NCBI GenBank assembly: GCA_001600875.1
Contig: BCLD01000001.1
Span: 829,375 to 893,374, forward strand
DNA from: Solicoccozyma terricola
Taxonomy: Eukaryota > Basidiomycota > Tremellomycetes > Filobasidiales > Piskurozymaceae
Direction of reading: 5' to 3'
DNA: 64,000 bases
The notes under the pieces were generated by a model. The model saw nothing but the letters and a program-made list of their open reading frames with translations. It ran no database searches and was not told the DNA's origin. Every line of letters begins with the position of its first letter. The stretch's first letter is position 1. The position numbers and the translations under genes are program-made. Below, piece after piece: positions 45,599 to 57,600 of the stretch.

Positions 45599-47909
45599 CT
45601 ACAACTTGGCCTTGACCTCCTCCGCCCCCTTCGCACTCTCCATCATCCTCCCTACCTCCCGCGCAGCCCACTCCAGATGCTTCTTGAACTCCACTACGTT
45701 CCCGTTGGTAGATGTGATCACCCACCGCAGGTAGTCGTTGCCGATCGAGTAGGACAATCCGTACCCGTCCGGCACTACTTCTCCGTACCTGCTCGATGCA
45801 CAAATCGCGATCAGTTACAGCTAAGACAGGATAAGAAACAGAGACAGAGAGAGACTCACCCCCATCCATCCAAGAAATCACTGCTCAATTGACTAGTACT
45901 CAACGTCCAATGGCTACTGCGTGCAAACGCAGGATCCGTGAACAGAGTAGGCATTTGTTCACCCTCTCGAATAAGTTTCTTCAACCCGAAGAGATGTCGA
46001 TCAACACCTTGACCGTCTGCTGCCCATGTTGAATATTGAATATGTCTAGCCACTGCTTTTCGGAACAGAGCCGCTAGTGATTTATTCTGAGGGGAGGAGA
46101 GGGTGGTTTAACATAGGTTTCAGTTCCAAATTCCAAATCTGCCTGCTGAGCCATCGCCAAACCACTCACATCCTTCTTCCCACTCAGCATCGCCTCGACC
46201 CACTCCCCACTCTCCTTACTCGCACTCCTAATAACCTCCGTCCTTCCCTGTGCAAACTTCCTAGTCTGTGCACTTTCATACGTTACGACCGCTTTCACTC
46301 CGAACATTTTCCCATACGCCAACTGCTTAACCATCTGCGCCCATGCATCAGGTGATAATCGATGTGTCTTGATCAATGATTTCCCATATTCATCGAAATG
46401 ACATGTGGCGAGTTCATGTGTGGCCATTACTTTTGTAAATCCAGTAACGGCTGTTCTGATACCGTTTTCGATCTTTTCATCGGTATGGAAAGTGATCTCG
46501 GTGGGTTGCAATGGCGTAGTGGAGGAATGGGAAGGTTCGAGAGCGATCTTGTTGGCTTGAAGGGAAGCGAGGATGAATTCGTTGAGACGGAGGGTTGGTG
46601 TTCCATCAAGTAATGAATCTGACAAACCCAATCCGAGACCAAGTTGTCAGCACGTCAATAACAAAGCCACGGTGAAGCGTTTTAACCCCCCCCCAACTCA
46701 CGTTCTCCATTAAACCCACTCTCCCCATTCTCATCCACGATCAATTGATGTTTATCAAACCACCTATTTCTCCCTTTCCCATCCTTGCCTGATGTCTCAC
46801 CACCACACCACAAATTCCAAGACCGTGCGTCGTTGTTGGATGAAGGTGAAGACAAGTCGTCTAGACAGACCAAGAGGATGGAAGATTCAATGGCTTGTAA
46901 TGCGGAGGCGTTGGATGGAGAAAGGGAGATGAGGTGTTCTCTAAGCTGGATAGGTGGAAAAAAAACGGTATCGTATTTAGTAAGTCGCTTTGAACCGGTC
47001 GCCATCCGGAGGCACCCCCCCCCCCCCCCCCTTTCTTCTTCCGGCCGCCTCTCCACTCACATCAGTCCAAACATCTCTATTCTCACTCGTCAAAGCACCA
47101 ACTTCCAACCCTTCCTGATCCCCAACGATCTCCTTGATCTCATTCAACGCCTTTTCAATCTCCACAACACCTCGATTCTTCGTATCGAGTTTGAAAAATC
47201 TATTTTTGCGAAGGACGATAACGTGTTCGGTTTGAGAGGATGGGTAGGTGGTGTATGTGTCGGAAGGACGAGTTGGGATACGTGATGTGCCGAACCTTTG
47301 TTGTAAAAAAGGAAAAAAGAAAGAACGGGAATTGGGGAGTTCATCAGCGACTTTTGCCTTTTTCTGAGAGGGAGAGAGAATGTAAAAGAATACGGCTACT
47401 CACATATGCTTATAACTCTCAGTGTCCACTGGTTTCCCTTTGATCTTCTCCGGCTCCAACACTTCCTCCTCAACCAAATCTCTAAACTCTTTCACCGCTC
47501 TAATCAACTCTGCTGCTCTTCTAGTTTGATTCACTCCATTCCCCAACCCTTTCTTATGCACGTAAAAGTAATTAACAAATGGGACAATTCGATCTCTATA
47601 TCCCATATAAGCCGTTTCATTCCACCATTCAGAAAGCCATGATGTCTTTTCAGACGCTCGTGCTTCAAGTCTGGCTTGTAACGTACTTGATAACGACGAA
47701 TTGAGGAAATCTTTAACTGCTTGAGTGGAAGCTTGGAGTTCGGTTGTGGATACGATCGGTTGGAGGGTTTCAAGGTATTTGTGAAGAGTAGAGTTTAAGG
47801 ATGGGACGGGGAGGCGAGGGAGAGAGGAGTTGGATGCGTAGAGTGGTTTAGGAGATGGATTTGAGACTTGATGTAATTTGGAAGTGCTGGATAAAGGTCG
47901 TTGAGTCAT
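45599..47909 (-). CDS. CAT2: Carnitine O-acetyltransferase (peroxisomal/mitochondrial)
   Basis: Transfers acetyl groups between CoA and carnitine so that acetyl units made in peroxisomes can reach mitochondria. About 640 residues in six or seven exons. Family motifs are LPRLPVPSLNSTLHKYLETL near the N-terminus, WWNETAYMGYRDRIVPFVNY, NRWFDKHQLIVDENGESGFN, then the catalytic GEHSLLDG. The His codon of this motif is split by intron 46619-46701 (C before it, AT after it). TYESAQTRKFAQGRTEVIRS and LSYSIGNDYLRWVITS are the carnitine/CoA-binding end. The protein ends EVKAKL, an AKL-type PTS1 as in yeast Cat2, while the Ser-rich N-terminus could be a mitochondrial signal, so dual targeting is likely. 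Intron 46946-47060 contains a 17-nt G run on the coding strand. Confidence 0.93.
47015..47031 (+). repeat. 17-nt poly-C tract (poly-G on coding strand) in a CAT2 intron
   Basis: Inside intron 46946-47060, about 30 nt after the GTGAGT donor on the coding strand. Confidence 0.85.
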
Positions 47910-48602
47910 TGTTGATGGCTGATGGAAGGGAATGGGTGGATAAGTGGATGGGTGACGGGGAGGGTCAGCCTACGCGGCGTATGAAGGGAGGGGAAGGGAG
48001 GGGAGGGGTACCAGGACGGGTCCCTCTTTGACGACTATCGACATCCAACGACTCACTCGGACTATCTTGACTCCAATGCTCCTAATACTACCTGTTCGCT
48101 GATATAGCATCGCTGTCAGGTTGTGACGGGGGGGAGGGGGGGGGAACTCGTATTTGAATTGAATTGGATTGAATTTGGACTTTTTGGGACGTGTGGCACA
48201 GCGCCAACGAGTTCCGGTTAAGCGTGGATAAGTACGCAAGTTGGGATTGCCGAAGGGGATGTGGGGGGATGTGGGGGATGTGGGGGACGAGGGAGTACGT
48301 GGACTGCGGGGCACACAGTGGAGTGGAGAGGATGACTGGTACATATACCGCCTGTTGCTGGCCCCAGCTGGTGCTCACCACCGTCGCCGCCCGGCCGTCC
48401 CCTCCGGGATTGGTGGCATTAACCGGCGGAAGGGACAGTTGGCACGTGACAGTAGCCGAACGAGGGACCCAGGTGGCGAACCACTGTCGGTCTCAGCCGT
48501 CCGTATAACCTGCTTCCCCCCCAGCCTCAGTATCATCATCATTCGTCATCAGCACAACACCACCTTATTCATTCACACATCTCATCTACATCGACCATCA
48601 TC
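47910..48602. other. CAT2 promoter region
   Basis: A 693-nt region between CAT2 and the 3' end of the Mug190-like gene, both minus strand. It carries GATGTGGGG-type tandem units at 48258-48290, G-rich runs at 48127-48145 and CACGTGAC at 48443. No gene is seen. Confidence 0.5.
48443..48450. promoter_or_regulatory. CACGTGAC E-box between CAT2 and the Mug190-like gene
   Basis: GCACGTGAC, about 530 nt upstream of the CAT2 ATG. Confidence 0.4.
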
Positions 48603-51600
48603 CTAAGCCTCAGTCTGCACCGTAGGCTCTCGACTATTCGAACTTTTGGGCAGCAGTCTCGATTTAATTCCATCTGCGAATTGAATTACCATCAGCCATT
48701 CATCCATCTGTTGCCTCTCGCGCCTCCCCCCCCAACTCACCTTTCATCCACTTGCCAGTCCTGTACGCCTTGATTTGAGCCGGACCTCGTCCTCTCGCCA
48801 CCAACTGTCGCTTATGCGCATCCTCGATAGCCTTCTTCTCATCTTTATCGATCACTCCATCATCATTCGCATGAGCATTCTTTTCCGCAATCTCAGCTTC
48901 ACCTTCCACCCGATCATACGCTTCCAACGCGTGTCTCCTCGCTTGAGAGACTTTATCAGATAACGCTTCGTGATCCTCATCTAATCCTGAATCCAACTTC
49001 AACTTGGTTTCCAACCATCCAACCACCTTGAAATCATGATGTTTCGCAGTCTGATCGTTTATAGCGTTTTGTCGTAGATTCGACAGGTTTTGACCAACGA
49101 TGATCGGGATCTTGACATGTTGTTCGATATCATCCGTTAAATCTTGAAGCCACAAAACAGCAATCGCATCCGGTTCCCCTTTCTTCATAGGTACCAACTT
49201 GGTCAACGTTCCAGGTGATCCAAGTTCAAAAACCACAGACGACGAATACCTCGAGTAAACAGGAAGTCTAACATCTTCCAACCCCCACCTAATCGATTTC
49301 CCACCCTCAATCACATCTGCTTCCTTCTTCGGCACCATCGCGATCGAGTCACTCGTCTTGACAGTCAACCTCGTTCCCTTCTCGCCGATGATATGCTTGC
49401 ACTCTTCATCATCGATCTCAACGGAAACATCATCCACCTCCAACGTTCCTGTCTCCCATCCTAGTAAATTAGGTCCAAAAGAGGTCTTCATACCACGGAA
49501 AGTGAATGAAATGTTCGCCTTTCCAAATCCTACCCCTTCCGTGATTGCATACGTTTGAGTGACGGTTGATGCTTCTGCGAAGACTTCCGCTAGACGGACT
49601 GAAACTACTCCTAGAATTGGGTCCTAGGAAGAAGAACGGAGAGATGATGACAACGAAACAATCAGCTTCCGACTTGCAANNNNNNNNNNNNNNNNNNNNN
49701 NNNNNNNNNNNNNNNNNNNNNNNNNNNNNNNNNNNNNNNNNNNNNNNNNNNNNNNNNNNNNNNNNNNNNNNNNNNNNNNNNNNNNNNNNNNNCACAGCCT
49801 CCCTCAATCTACTATCCCTAATCACAACCCTAACCACGGTATTCTTAAAATCGCGAATAAAAACCTCCGTACCAGCTTCAAAGTACGGGTTTGTAGTGTA
49901 TTGCTTGACGCGAGTCTTGTATACCATGTCGTCATTGACTATGATTTCGCCGTCTGTCAAGGGAGTTGACCAAAATGCAAGGGAAGAGACGGGGACGTGG
50001 AAGACATCAATAAGTAGAACGGGATCGGGTTGGCGCTTTTTTATAAAAAAAAAGAAAAAAGGGGGAAGACACCCACAACCGCTAGGAAGGTTATCATTCG
50101 CTTCAGACGGCGCATCGGTATCCTGTCCAGCTTCGCCTTCTCGATCTCCTGAAGCCCCAGTGAGATCTTGTCGTTCTAGGTTGTTGACCTGGGGGGATTG
50201 GTTTTTTTTGGGTTTAGGTTTTAAGACGATGGAACGGGAAATTCGTAGTCGATCTGCCCCAACTCACCTGATGCAAGATGACGCTGAGGACACCAGATGG
50301 GAATTCGGGATCAGGTCGGGTCTTGGTGAGCTCCGGTGGCGGTGGTGGGACGTCCGTTTTGGCTGGATTCGGCGCTGTGAAAAGAGAAAGAGATATCGCA
50401 CCACGGGTTTCCATTGAATATCCACTCGAGGGTCTGAAGATGGGACCGCATCCACGCACCTTTATCATCGGGCCTCATCTCCATCGCAGGAGCAGTCTTT
50501 GTGGGTGCCGGTGCCGCCTTGGCTTCCTCCGGTGTCATCGGCCTCTCCAACTCCTTCTTCAACGACGCCTTCTCAAAGAATCCGATTGACCAATGTAACT
50601 TGCCAGGCATCGAATCGGCGTCCTCGAATCCCTTAAAAGAGTCGGCTCGACGGAACATCTTATTGGGAGTCTCCATCAGTTGTTTAACGGGGATTTGGAC
50701 GCGGCCAATGAGGTCGCTGTGAGCGACGAGAGGAGGGAAGAGTGAGCGTTGAACAGCCAGCGGAGAAATGCACCACTCGGACTCACTCTGCGCTTCTGGC
50801 ATCCGAGTCCCAAAGCATCGCGCTAACGTCTAGAAGATGGAAGCATCATTACCATCTGCAAATCATCCACACATTGCCCAATCAGATTACCCACCTTCAT
50901 CAGACTTGATTTCATCCATGGTGACCAGTAGCACACAGGTCTCCTCCCAAACCGGGTTGAGGTCTTCAAGAATGATTCGTGTCGAGTATAATGGCTTACC
51001 GAACTGCGTTATAACTCACAGGTTGGTCAAGCCGTTTAGGTACGTTGAAACCCGTAGAATCACTAACCTTGGCATATGCAAGAACGACGTACGGGTCGGA
51101 CTTGCCATTGGCATCTTGAGCGGAGATGTCTTCAGCGTGATGGATTGTGATGACAAAGACTCCAATCGCGCGGGTATCTGGGATGTCACCCCATCAGAAT
51201 AGCTCAAAACTCCCAAAGATAACCATATTGTTACTCACCTCCTACAATAGCACCTCCAAGCATCTCCTGCATGTTAAGTGTCATACTCTGAGGTGCGCAG
51301 AGTGTCGAGGTCCCGGCGGCAATAGCCATCTTCACAAAGTACGAGATAAACGGCAAGTCCAGAATGTTTGGCAAATGCTTCGACATTGGGATGGCTGAGA
51401 TCTCAACGCTTGGTACGCCACACAGGGTGAAGGTGAGCTGAGGCCGGGGAGTTTCATCAGTCGAACTCAAACCCATTGCACACCCGCGTTCTGACTCACA
51501 TTACGGACGAACGGGGCCTCCTGAATGAATTGCACACGGAGACGAACGACACCATAAATGCTCTCCACTTGAATCCAAATCGGGATTGGGATATGAAGCC

Positions 51601-53433
51601 AGTCATACACGCCGAGGAAGAACTCGAGGAGAAGACTGGATCATCGCCAGGCTATCAGCACGCAACCCATTGATCCGGCTCTTCGTAAGCCACCCACTGG
51701 ATATTCTTAGATCGCATGTGTTGCGCTTGACCGGGTAACGCCTGATACGCGAATGCCACCTCGAAGTTGTAGTAATCTCCAGCTTCGTCCTCTTTGAGAT
51801 CTTTGCCAGCAGTGTCCTTGGTTTTGACATCTTTCTCTCCCTTGTTGATCCATCCCACCTTGGGGTAGCTGTTATCGCGGGAAGTTGGAATTTGACTGGG
51901 CAACGTTGCACTGCTATAACTAGTGAAAATGTACTCACCCTTGGTCTCCCGACTGATCCGCAAGAGCACGAATTGACAAGATCCGGAGAGGGTTTGTTCT
52001 ATTGATGGAAATGATCAGTGCTGTGTATTAAATCACGTCTGGGACTCTATTCACCCTTGTCCAAGATCACTGATCTTCACAGCATCAACAAACCCAGGAA
52101 GAGATTGTTGCACTGCACAGGTCGGGGGATTCAGCTAAACCTGGTAACCCTCGACGTCGTACGCATCTGATCAACACTTACTGATATCCTCGCTGGACCA
52201 GTTCGCAAAAACCCCAATCAGCATCATCTACTGGAATATGCTAACACCACTCACATCATGTCCGCAATCCCAATAAACATACTCGGATTCACTACGCCCC
52301 AGAGAAGTTTGATGAGATCTACATCAAGTAAAATATCTTCAAATTCCCGATCATTTGTTACGAAACTTATAATGAAAACCCACTGTTCAACCACTCAACA
52401 CTTTCAGGAACAGGTGGCGAATAGGTCTCTCCTCGTGAACGATGAAGATCCACTCGAACCTGATCCGTCAACGATCATCAACCTCTGCATCGGTCCTGCG
52501 CCCCAACTCAGTCACCCAGGACTCACTCTCTCCATCTCCTTTTCCAAACCCCTACTAATCAAACTGACCAAAACAACCAACCCCGTCCCTACTGCGCCAC
52601 AAACCAACGAACTCCTAACAAATCTCCACAACCCATGTCCTATAGCTGTAAATATCCAAACGAGAAAGAGACCACCACCGCACGCGAAGCCTAGCATGGT
52701 TAGTTTGTTTTCTATGGTGGTTAGGGATGGAGGGACGGCGGGTGGGAACGGGTGGAGGAGGATGTTGGAGCCTTTGAGGGATGGAGTTGACATGTCGAAT
52801 TCTGTGGCGCGTGGTTCGAGGGAACAGAAAGATGTCAGAGATGGGGGTTACAAAATGCGCTGGACCAAAGACAACATGTATCTTACCTTTCGGATCTGCA
52901 TCTTTGATAATCACATCCTTCCCCGTAACAGGATCTCTAACCCTTCTTTCACCTTTCGGACCTTTATTAACCCTATCGATAGGTTTTTGTTGATTCGCAT
53001 TCATCCTATCCATCATCTCTGCCTTCTCCTGCTGTCCTGTAGACTTTGGAACACCACCTGCGCTGGGTTTTGAATCGGGTGCGTTTCTGGCTGCATTGTT
53101 CAGAGGAATATCGGAATGGTCGATTTCACCAGAGTCGGTGGTGGTACCGGCGGTAGCAGCTGGAAGGGTTTGACCACCATATCCTTCTGACTTCTCGTCA
53201 TCTCCATAAGCTTTCTGATCCAAAGTATCCACCTTATTCACCTCCTGAGCCTTCCTAGCAGCTACAGCGTCTTTCTGCTGTGCGAATTCAACCGCCTGTG
53301 CGTCAAATTCCTTTTTCTTGTCATGATACTTCTGAGTGGTGGGAACAGGGTTATGGGAGGAATACCCTGTCCCGACGATATGAGCTGGAGGAGCCGGTGG
53401 GAGTTCGGTGTACTCTGGTTCGTTGTATGACAT
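48603..53433 (-). CDS. mug190: Mug190-like C2/SMP-domain lipid-transfer protein
   Basis: Large tricalbin-like ER protein, over 1,000 residues, resembling fission yeast Mug190. The start MSYNEPEYTELPPAPPAH was preferred over an ATG 20 codons upstream. A disordered charged N-terminus (KAEMMDRMNANQQKPIDRVN) leads to two close hydrophobic segments (TMLGFACGGGLFLVWIFTAI and SLVCGAVGTGLVVLVSLIS). The SMP-type lipid-binding module follows (LTFTLCGVPSVEISAIPM, LDLPFISYFVKMAIAAGTST). Then come C2 domains: IGVFVITIHHAEDISAQDAN with GKSDPYVVLAYAK, and a second around YCEIIVNDDMVYKTRVKQYT. Splicing the final intron replaces a short tail with a basic end reading KDGIKSRLLPKSSNSREP. An N-gap falls in an intron between SRLREA and DPILGVVSVRLAEV. 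Presumed role: lipid movement at ER contact sites. Several N-terminal exon joins (52.0-52.9 kb) are not fully resolved. Confidence 0.8.
49680..49792. other. Assembly gap (113 N) in an intron of the Mug190-like gene
   Basis: The gap sits between the exon ending SRLREA and the acceptor before DPILGVV, so coding sequence is probably intact. Confidence 0.95.
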
Positions 53434-53842
53434 GTTGGGCAGTGATGGCAGCAGGGATGGGAAGATGTCGTTGGGCAGCCAGCCACACGGCATATAAAGA
53501 AGGGGAAGAGATGGTCATGGGCTGAACGGTGGGGACGGTGACGTCAGGCTTGGCTTCAGGCTCTGCGTCACGCCAACGCGGGAGTAATACATTCAGGTGA
53601 CTAACCACCCATTCCGGAGAGAGTGTCACGTGAAAGAATTGAACAGTTCCAAGGTGGTGTATTCAAGCATACGATTCCATGTTCAAGCTCTGAAACCCAA
53701 CCCCAACCCCAACCCCGATCCACACTCATCCACAACCCCATCCCAATCCCTACTCTCCCCTTCCTCCCTCTCCGGTCGCTCCAAATTCCGCTCCCAGTCT
53801 TTCTACCACATCGGCGATACCGGCTACTCCCCTACCCTCTAC
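53434..53842. other. Divergent promoter between Mug190-like and PIG-H genes
   Basis: A 409-nt region with CACGTGAA at 53627 and a CCCCAA triplet repeat at about 53696-53722. The PIG-H frame is open back to 53597 without an ATG, so part of this stretch may be coding through an upstream exon. Confidence 0.5.
53627..53634. promoter_or_regulatory. CACGTGAA box in the Mug190/PIG-H divergent promoter
   Basis: GTCACGTGAA, about 195 nt upstream of the Mug190-like ATG and 215 nt upstream of the PIG-H ATG. Confidence 0.4.
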
Positions 53843-54654
53843 ATGCCCAAGCATGCTCATCGGCCATTGGACGACCATCCCGAGCTGACGCGCTCAGACT
53901 ACTTTGATGGACAAGGGAATTGCGTGGCTGTTGAGTTGAAATTGGAGCGGATGGTTGGAAGAGGGATGTTTTGGTGGGTGGTGTTGCCAGTGATGATACT
54001 CTTAGGCTGGGAGAAAGTGACCGAATTGGTGGGTACCCAACGTCATCCTAGCTCCTATTATTACTTAAGTGCTGATGTTTTTATCTGTCCGTTCTGGTAG
54101 CTGGATAAGACCCTGACTTGGATGTTGATATTCGGCATCATACTGGTACTGATGAAAGTCCTTGCAAAAGTCTCGCATGGTACGCATACCTTTAAGACCA
54201 CTACATCAGATGTATAATGATCTCTTGGAATCGAACAGAGACTATCCTCGCCTTACCAGGCATTGGTATCCAAATGACAACCTATAATGGCATCCTCTTC
54301 AATCTATCCTCCGACACAACCTTCATCCCACTCTCTGCGATCAAATCACCTGATTCCATCTTCATCCACGAGGGAATACGACGATGGTCTGTCGTGTATT
54401 ACGCTGGTGTGTTGTCGACGCGAACTGAAGTAGTGGAAGGGAAGGAGACGGAGATCAAGGTTGTTGATTTGATATTTCCAGTGAGCCAGCAAGGGGGAAA
54501 GGGATCCAGAAATGGATGATCTGTTGAAACTGACGGTGTGGTGGTCTGGTGGTGGTGTCAGGAAATACGACCTCGTCATGTGATCTTGGAGGAGGTGTAT
54601 CATTCCCTTCGAGAGATCATGTGGGATGAGTATGTAGATGATAAGGAACGATGA
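53843..54654 (+). CDS. GPI15: PIG-H / Gpi15 subunit of GPI-GlcNAc transferase
   Basis: Subunit of the ER complex that adds GlcNAc to phosphatidylinositol, the first step of GPI-anchor synthesis. About 205 residues in four exons. A membrane hairpin comes first (FWWVVLPVMILLGWEKVTEL and LTWMLIFGIILVLMKVLA). The PIG-H domain follows: ETILALPGIGIQMTTYNG, TTFIPLSAIKSPDSIFIHEG and the C-terminal RPRHVILEEVYHSLREIMWD. Introns after VTELL, KVSH and LIFP all keep frame. The start MPKHAHRPLDDH is the only in-frame ATG. The frame is open for 80 codons upstream, with a protein-like FRSQSFYHIGDTGYSP segment just before it, so an upstream exon is possible. Confidence 0.82.
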
Positions 54655-55443
54655 GAAGCGCCGGGGGAATATCTCTCCGTTGTGACCAAAAAGAACAGTG
54701 GGAAAACAGGAATCACATGCGCTGCTATCCCGATAGGCAGCTATTGTCCTAGATGGACGATGGATCTTCAACACACTGATCCGGAAGGCGCGGTGGGTAT
54801 ATAGCTATGGATACAGGTGTCAAACATGGATTTGGAGTTCATTGGGGTACTTGGATCATGTCGGAGGAGCCGCGTGAGTCCTGCCTGAGGGTTTCTGTGT
54901 TCTGAGCGGATGTAAGAATAAGCTGATGAATGGTCCCTCCCCCGTAGATGATCAACCACCAAAGGACCTTGCTCTCGCTAGAGCGAAACATGGTGTTCGA
55001 AGAGCAACGATTACGGACGGTGCCATTCGGTAGATCGATCGTCTTCGAATGAGTGATGTGTAGTGGACGACGATGACAAGAATAACTGTATATATGGTAC
55101 CTGCATTAGACTGGGAGCTGAAATGACTCCCATAGTTGTGTCATGGCGGTCGATGGACTTTGGCGGCGTACGCAGTCCAAGGGGGGATGACATGATGCGA
55201 CTGCGATGGCTACACACACGGTCCCTGCCAAGATCATTGAATCGCCACATCGTCACGTGACTCCCTCCAGTTGAGCCAAAGGGGGGTCGTCACGATATCG
55301 CCATCATCGATCATATATCGTCCTCAACGTCGTCGCCGAGTGTTTGTAATCTATCATCAATCATCACATCAGCGTCCACTCGCTTCTGGAGAGTCTCCCA
55401 TCGTCCCATCCCGAAAGTAAAGGACAATTGTCTGGCATCCCTG
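54655..55443. other. Promoter region of the 620-residue hypothetical gene
   Basis: A 789-nt region with a CACGTGAC box at 55254 and a pyrimidine-rich leader before the ATG. Small frames on both strands carry no recognisable domain. Confidence 0.5.
55254..55261. promoter_or_regulatory. CACGTGAC E-box upstream of the 620-residue gene
   Basis: Palindromic GTCACGTGAC, about 190 nt before the ATG at 55444. Confidence 0.5.
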
Positions 55444-57306
55444 ATGACCACTGCCGTCCATCCGCCATCTCATTCGCGTCTTCCCACCTCTTCATTGTCC
55501 TACGGCTTCACTTCGGACTCGCGTGCTCCCTCCAGCTCTCGTCAACCACCTCTAGCAACGCCCCATCTCTTTCATCCTCATCTCAACCAACCGCTTCGTC
55601 GAAATGCATCAGGACCACTGTCGACGGCTCGAAGAGAACGATCGAGTAAACCGATTATGGTTTGGTTAGCGAAGAAGTTGGGTGCGAGTAAAAAGGTGAC
55701 AGGGAATGAAAGGAAGGATGAAGGGAAGAGATGGAAGCCTGCTGCTGTTGCTATCAAACCAGCGAATGGATTGAATGTTCCTCCGACGACACGAGGCCCC
55801 GGGATAGGAACGAGAAACTCACCGGCACCCACCAATCCGATCTCCTTTCCTTTCATCGCGCAACATCATCGTATCACGGATAACACAGATATACATACAT
55901 TCGCTACCAGATCCTCCGTTTCTCCTGACAACTCGATCGGTGGATCTCGATCACCTTCCGAGATTTCTCTCGCTGATTCGTATCTGGGAGTGGAAGATCC
56001 TGATGACAGATCGTTCGTTCCTTCTCGTTCTGAAACCTGGACAGGTGGACCGGATGATGATGCGAGCATTCGACCTATCCCGCCTTCTCATTCCTCATCG
56101 CCTGCACGCTCAGCGTTCTCCAGTCCACCGTCTCATCACCGATTTCGAGGCGCGGCGGCATCTCAATCGGGAAGACCTGGTTCAATAAGTACCACAACGT
56201 CTTCTATCCGGTACGCGCCTTCTGAAACACCCAGTAAAGGTTGGAGAAGTTTTGGATCCAACGGTGGGGTAACGGCAGCGTCTGGTGGATCTGCGAGTAC
56301 GAAACCTACCACGGTGTTCAGTACGGAAAGCGGTATATTACCGCCTGCGCACATTGCTGAGGTGTCCCCTTTGGATGCGGGTGGAGGAGTTGCACCGCTC
56401 GGGATGGCCATTGAATCCTCTGTCGGGACGAGCTCATCGTTTCCAATCCAGCCACCGCCAAGGATTTACAGAACTTTGACTCGGGATTCGACGATTTCCT
56501 CTCCCACCACTCATCCTTCACCTCCTGGTGCCGTTCCACCTACGTCGTACGATGTACACGATTTGTCGGTGAGAACAACAACACCATGCGGTCAAGTGCC
56601 TCCGCCGTTGACGAACCCCACGCTCCATGTTTTGGGGGACGTTCAAGCACCGAAACATTCGTATCATCATCCGCGAAACAACCCCCGTCCGAACGCGTTA
56701 CCCCAAGCGAACGCGAGTACTTTGACGTTGGCGAGTTCTACATTCGCGATGCCTTCCGCCGGTATGAATGGTGCTCCAAGTCAACGTGCGAGAAGTGTGG
56801 CGGAGAGTCATAGGTTCAGTTTATTAGCTGGTGAAGATGCAGCTAGGGATATGACTTTGGATGAAGGGACGAATGAGGACATGTCACTTGAAAACATGGA
56901 AGTTGAAGATGTTCCTACGACTCCACTCGCTCAATCGTCACCTACAACTTCGCATTTTATACCCGGTCGAAGGAGTCTCGATCTTCACTCCGCCGCCGCC
57001 GCCGCCGCCGCCATCCACGACACTAGTTCGATTCGCGATGGAACCGGGACATCGAATCGTGGACCTGCTTCATCGTACTACTACGGACGTCATCGACTGG
57101 ACGATGACGCATCTGTTCGAGCACTTCGTCGAAGAGGAAGTTGGGAGTCTGGAGAGTCTAAATTCAGTTGGGTGGGATTACCGCAACCTTTGAATGGACC
57201 AGCGGTCGTTCATAGCTCGGGAGCGTCTGCTAGATCGGGGATGGAGAAGGGGAGTTCGATTAGAGGGAAGCCGTCGGTTGAGCCGTTTGGTTATGTTGTG
57301 GGGTGA
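55444..57306 (+). CDS. Hypothetical Ser/Pro-rich protein, intronless
   Basis: A single uninterrupted frame of 620 residues. I recognise no catalytic or binding domain. The most ordered-looking part is a short basic stretch around residue 70 (IMVWLAKKLGASKKV). The rest is Ser/Pro/Thr-rich with SPSEISLADSYLG and acidic patches (RDMTLDEGTNEDMSLENMEV), an Ala run, and a more conserved-looking end (YYYGRHRLDDDASVRALRRR). Repeated DDASIR/DDASVR and SSIR motifs suggest phosphorylation or docking sites. There is no signal peptide or membrane span. Likely a regulatory or scaffold protein, but that is only inference from composition. Lack of introns is unusual beside intron-rich neighbours. Confidence 0.75.
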   Translation: MTTAVHPPSHSRLPTSSLSYGFTSDSRAPSSSRQPPLATPHLFHPHLNQPLRRNASGPLSTARRERSSKPIMVWLAKKLGASKKVTGNERKDEGKRWKPAAVAIKPANGLNVPPTTRGPGIGTRNSPAPTNPISFPFIAQHHRITDNTDIHTFATRSSVSPDNSIGGSRSPSEISLADSYLGVEDPDDRSFVPSRSETWTGGPDDDASIRPIPPSHSSSPARSAFSSPPSHHRFRGAAASQSGRPGSISTTTSSIRYAPSETPSKGWRSFGSNGGVTAASGGSASTKPTTVFSTESGILPPAHIAEVSPLDAGGGVAPLGMAIESSVGTSSSFPIQPPPRIYRTLTRDSTISSPTTHPSPPGAVPPTSYDVHDLSVRTTTPCGQVPPPLTNPTLHVLGDVQAPKHSYHHPRNNPRPNALPQANASTLTLASSTFAMPSAGMNGAPSQRARSVAESHRFSLLAGEDAARDMTLDEGTNEDMSLENMEVEDVPTTPLAQSSPTTSHFIPGRRSLDLHSAAAAAAAIHDTSSIRDGTGTSNRGPASSYYYGRHRLDDDASVRALRRRGSWESGESKFSWVGLPQPLNGPAVVHSSGASARSGMEKGSSIRGKPSVEPFGYVVG

Positions 57307-57600
57307 GAGGAAGAGGGGGGGGGGGGCGAGGGCCAGTCATGTCCCATCTGTTTTGTTAGCTATCACCTCGATATATTAGATATCGCGATTACGTCCACGA
57401 ACCACGCGAACAGCAAGCTGACGTCAGAACGGCTGTGGGTGGCGGGCCCGGGGGGGGGGTGCACCAGTTGTCAAGTCGTCATCCCTCTATGCATTCGAAT
57501 CATCAACCTTATACCACCACCACGACCACCTCCATCATCAAAAACCACAGTGGCTACCCGTCAAATCCTCAACGGGATCCCTCATTCCCTCCGATTCACC
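57307..57600. other. Gap between two intronless genes
   Basis: 294 nt of 3' flank and promoter with G runs at 57317-57326 and 57449-57459. The upstream open frame of the next gene lacks an ATG here. Confidence 0.5.

Noticed and set aside
49469..50417. Frames bridging the second N-gap
   Set aside because: They translate Ns; the flanking exons show the gap is intronic.
53696..53722. CCCCAA repeat as an interstitial telomere
   Set aside because: There are only three units within a Pro/Asn-coding open frame, and similar units occur in another coding region near 57612; too short to call.
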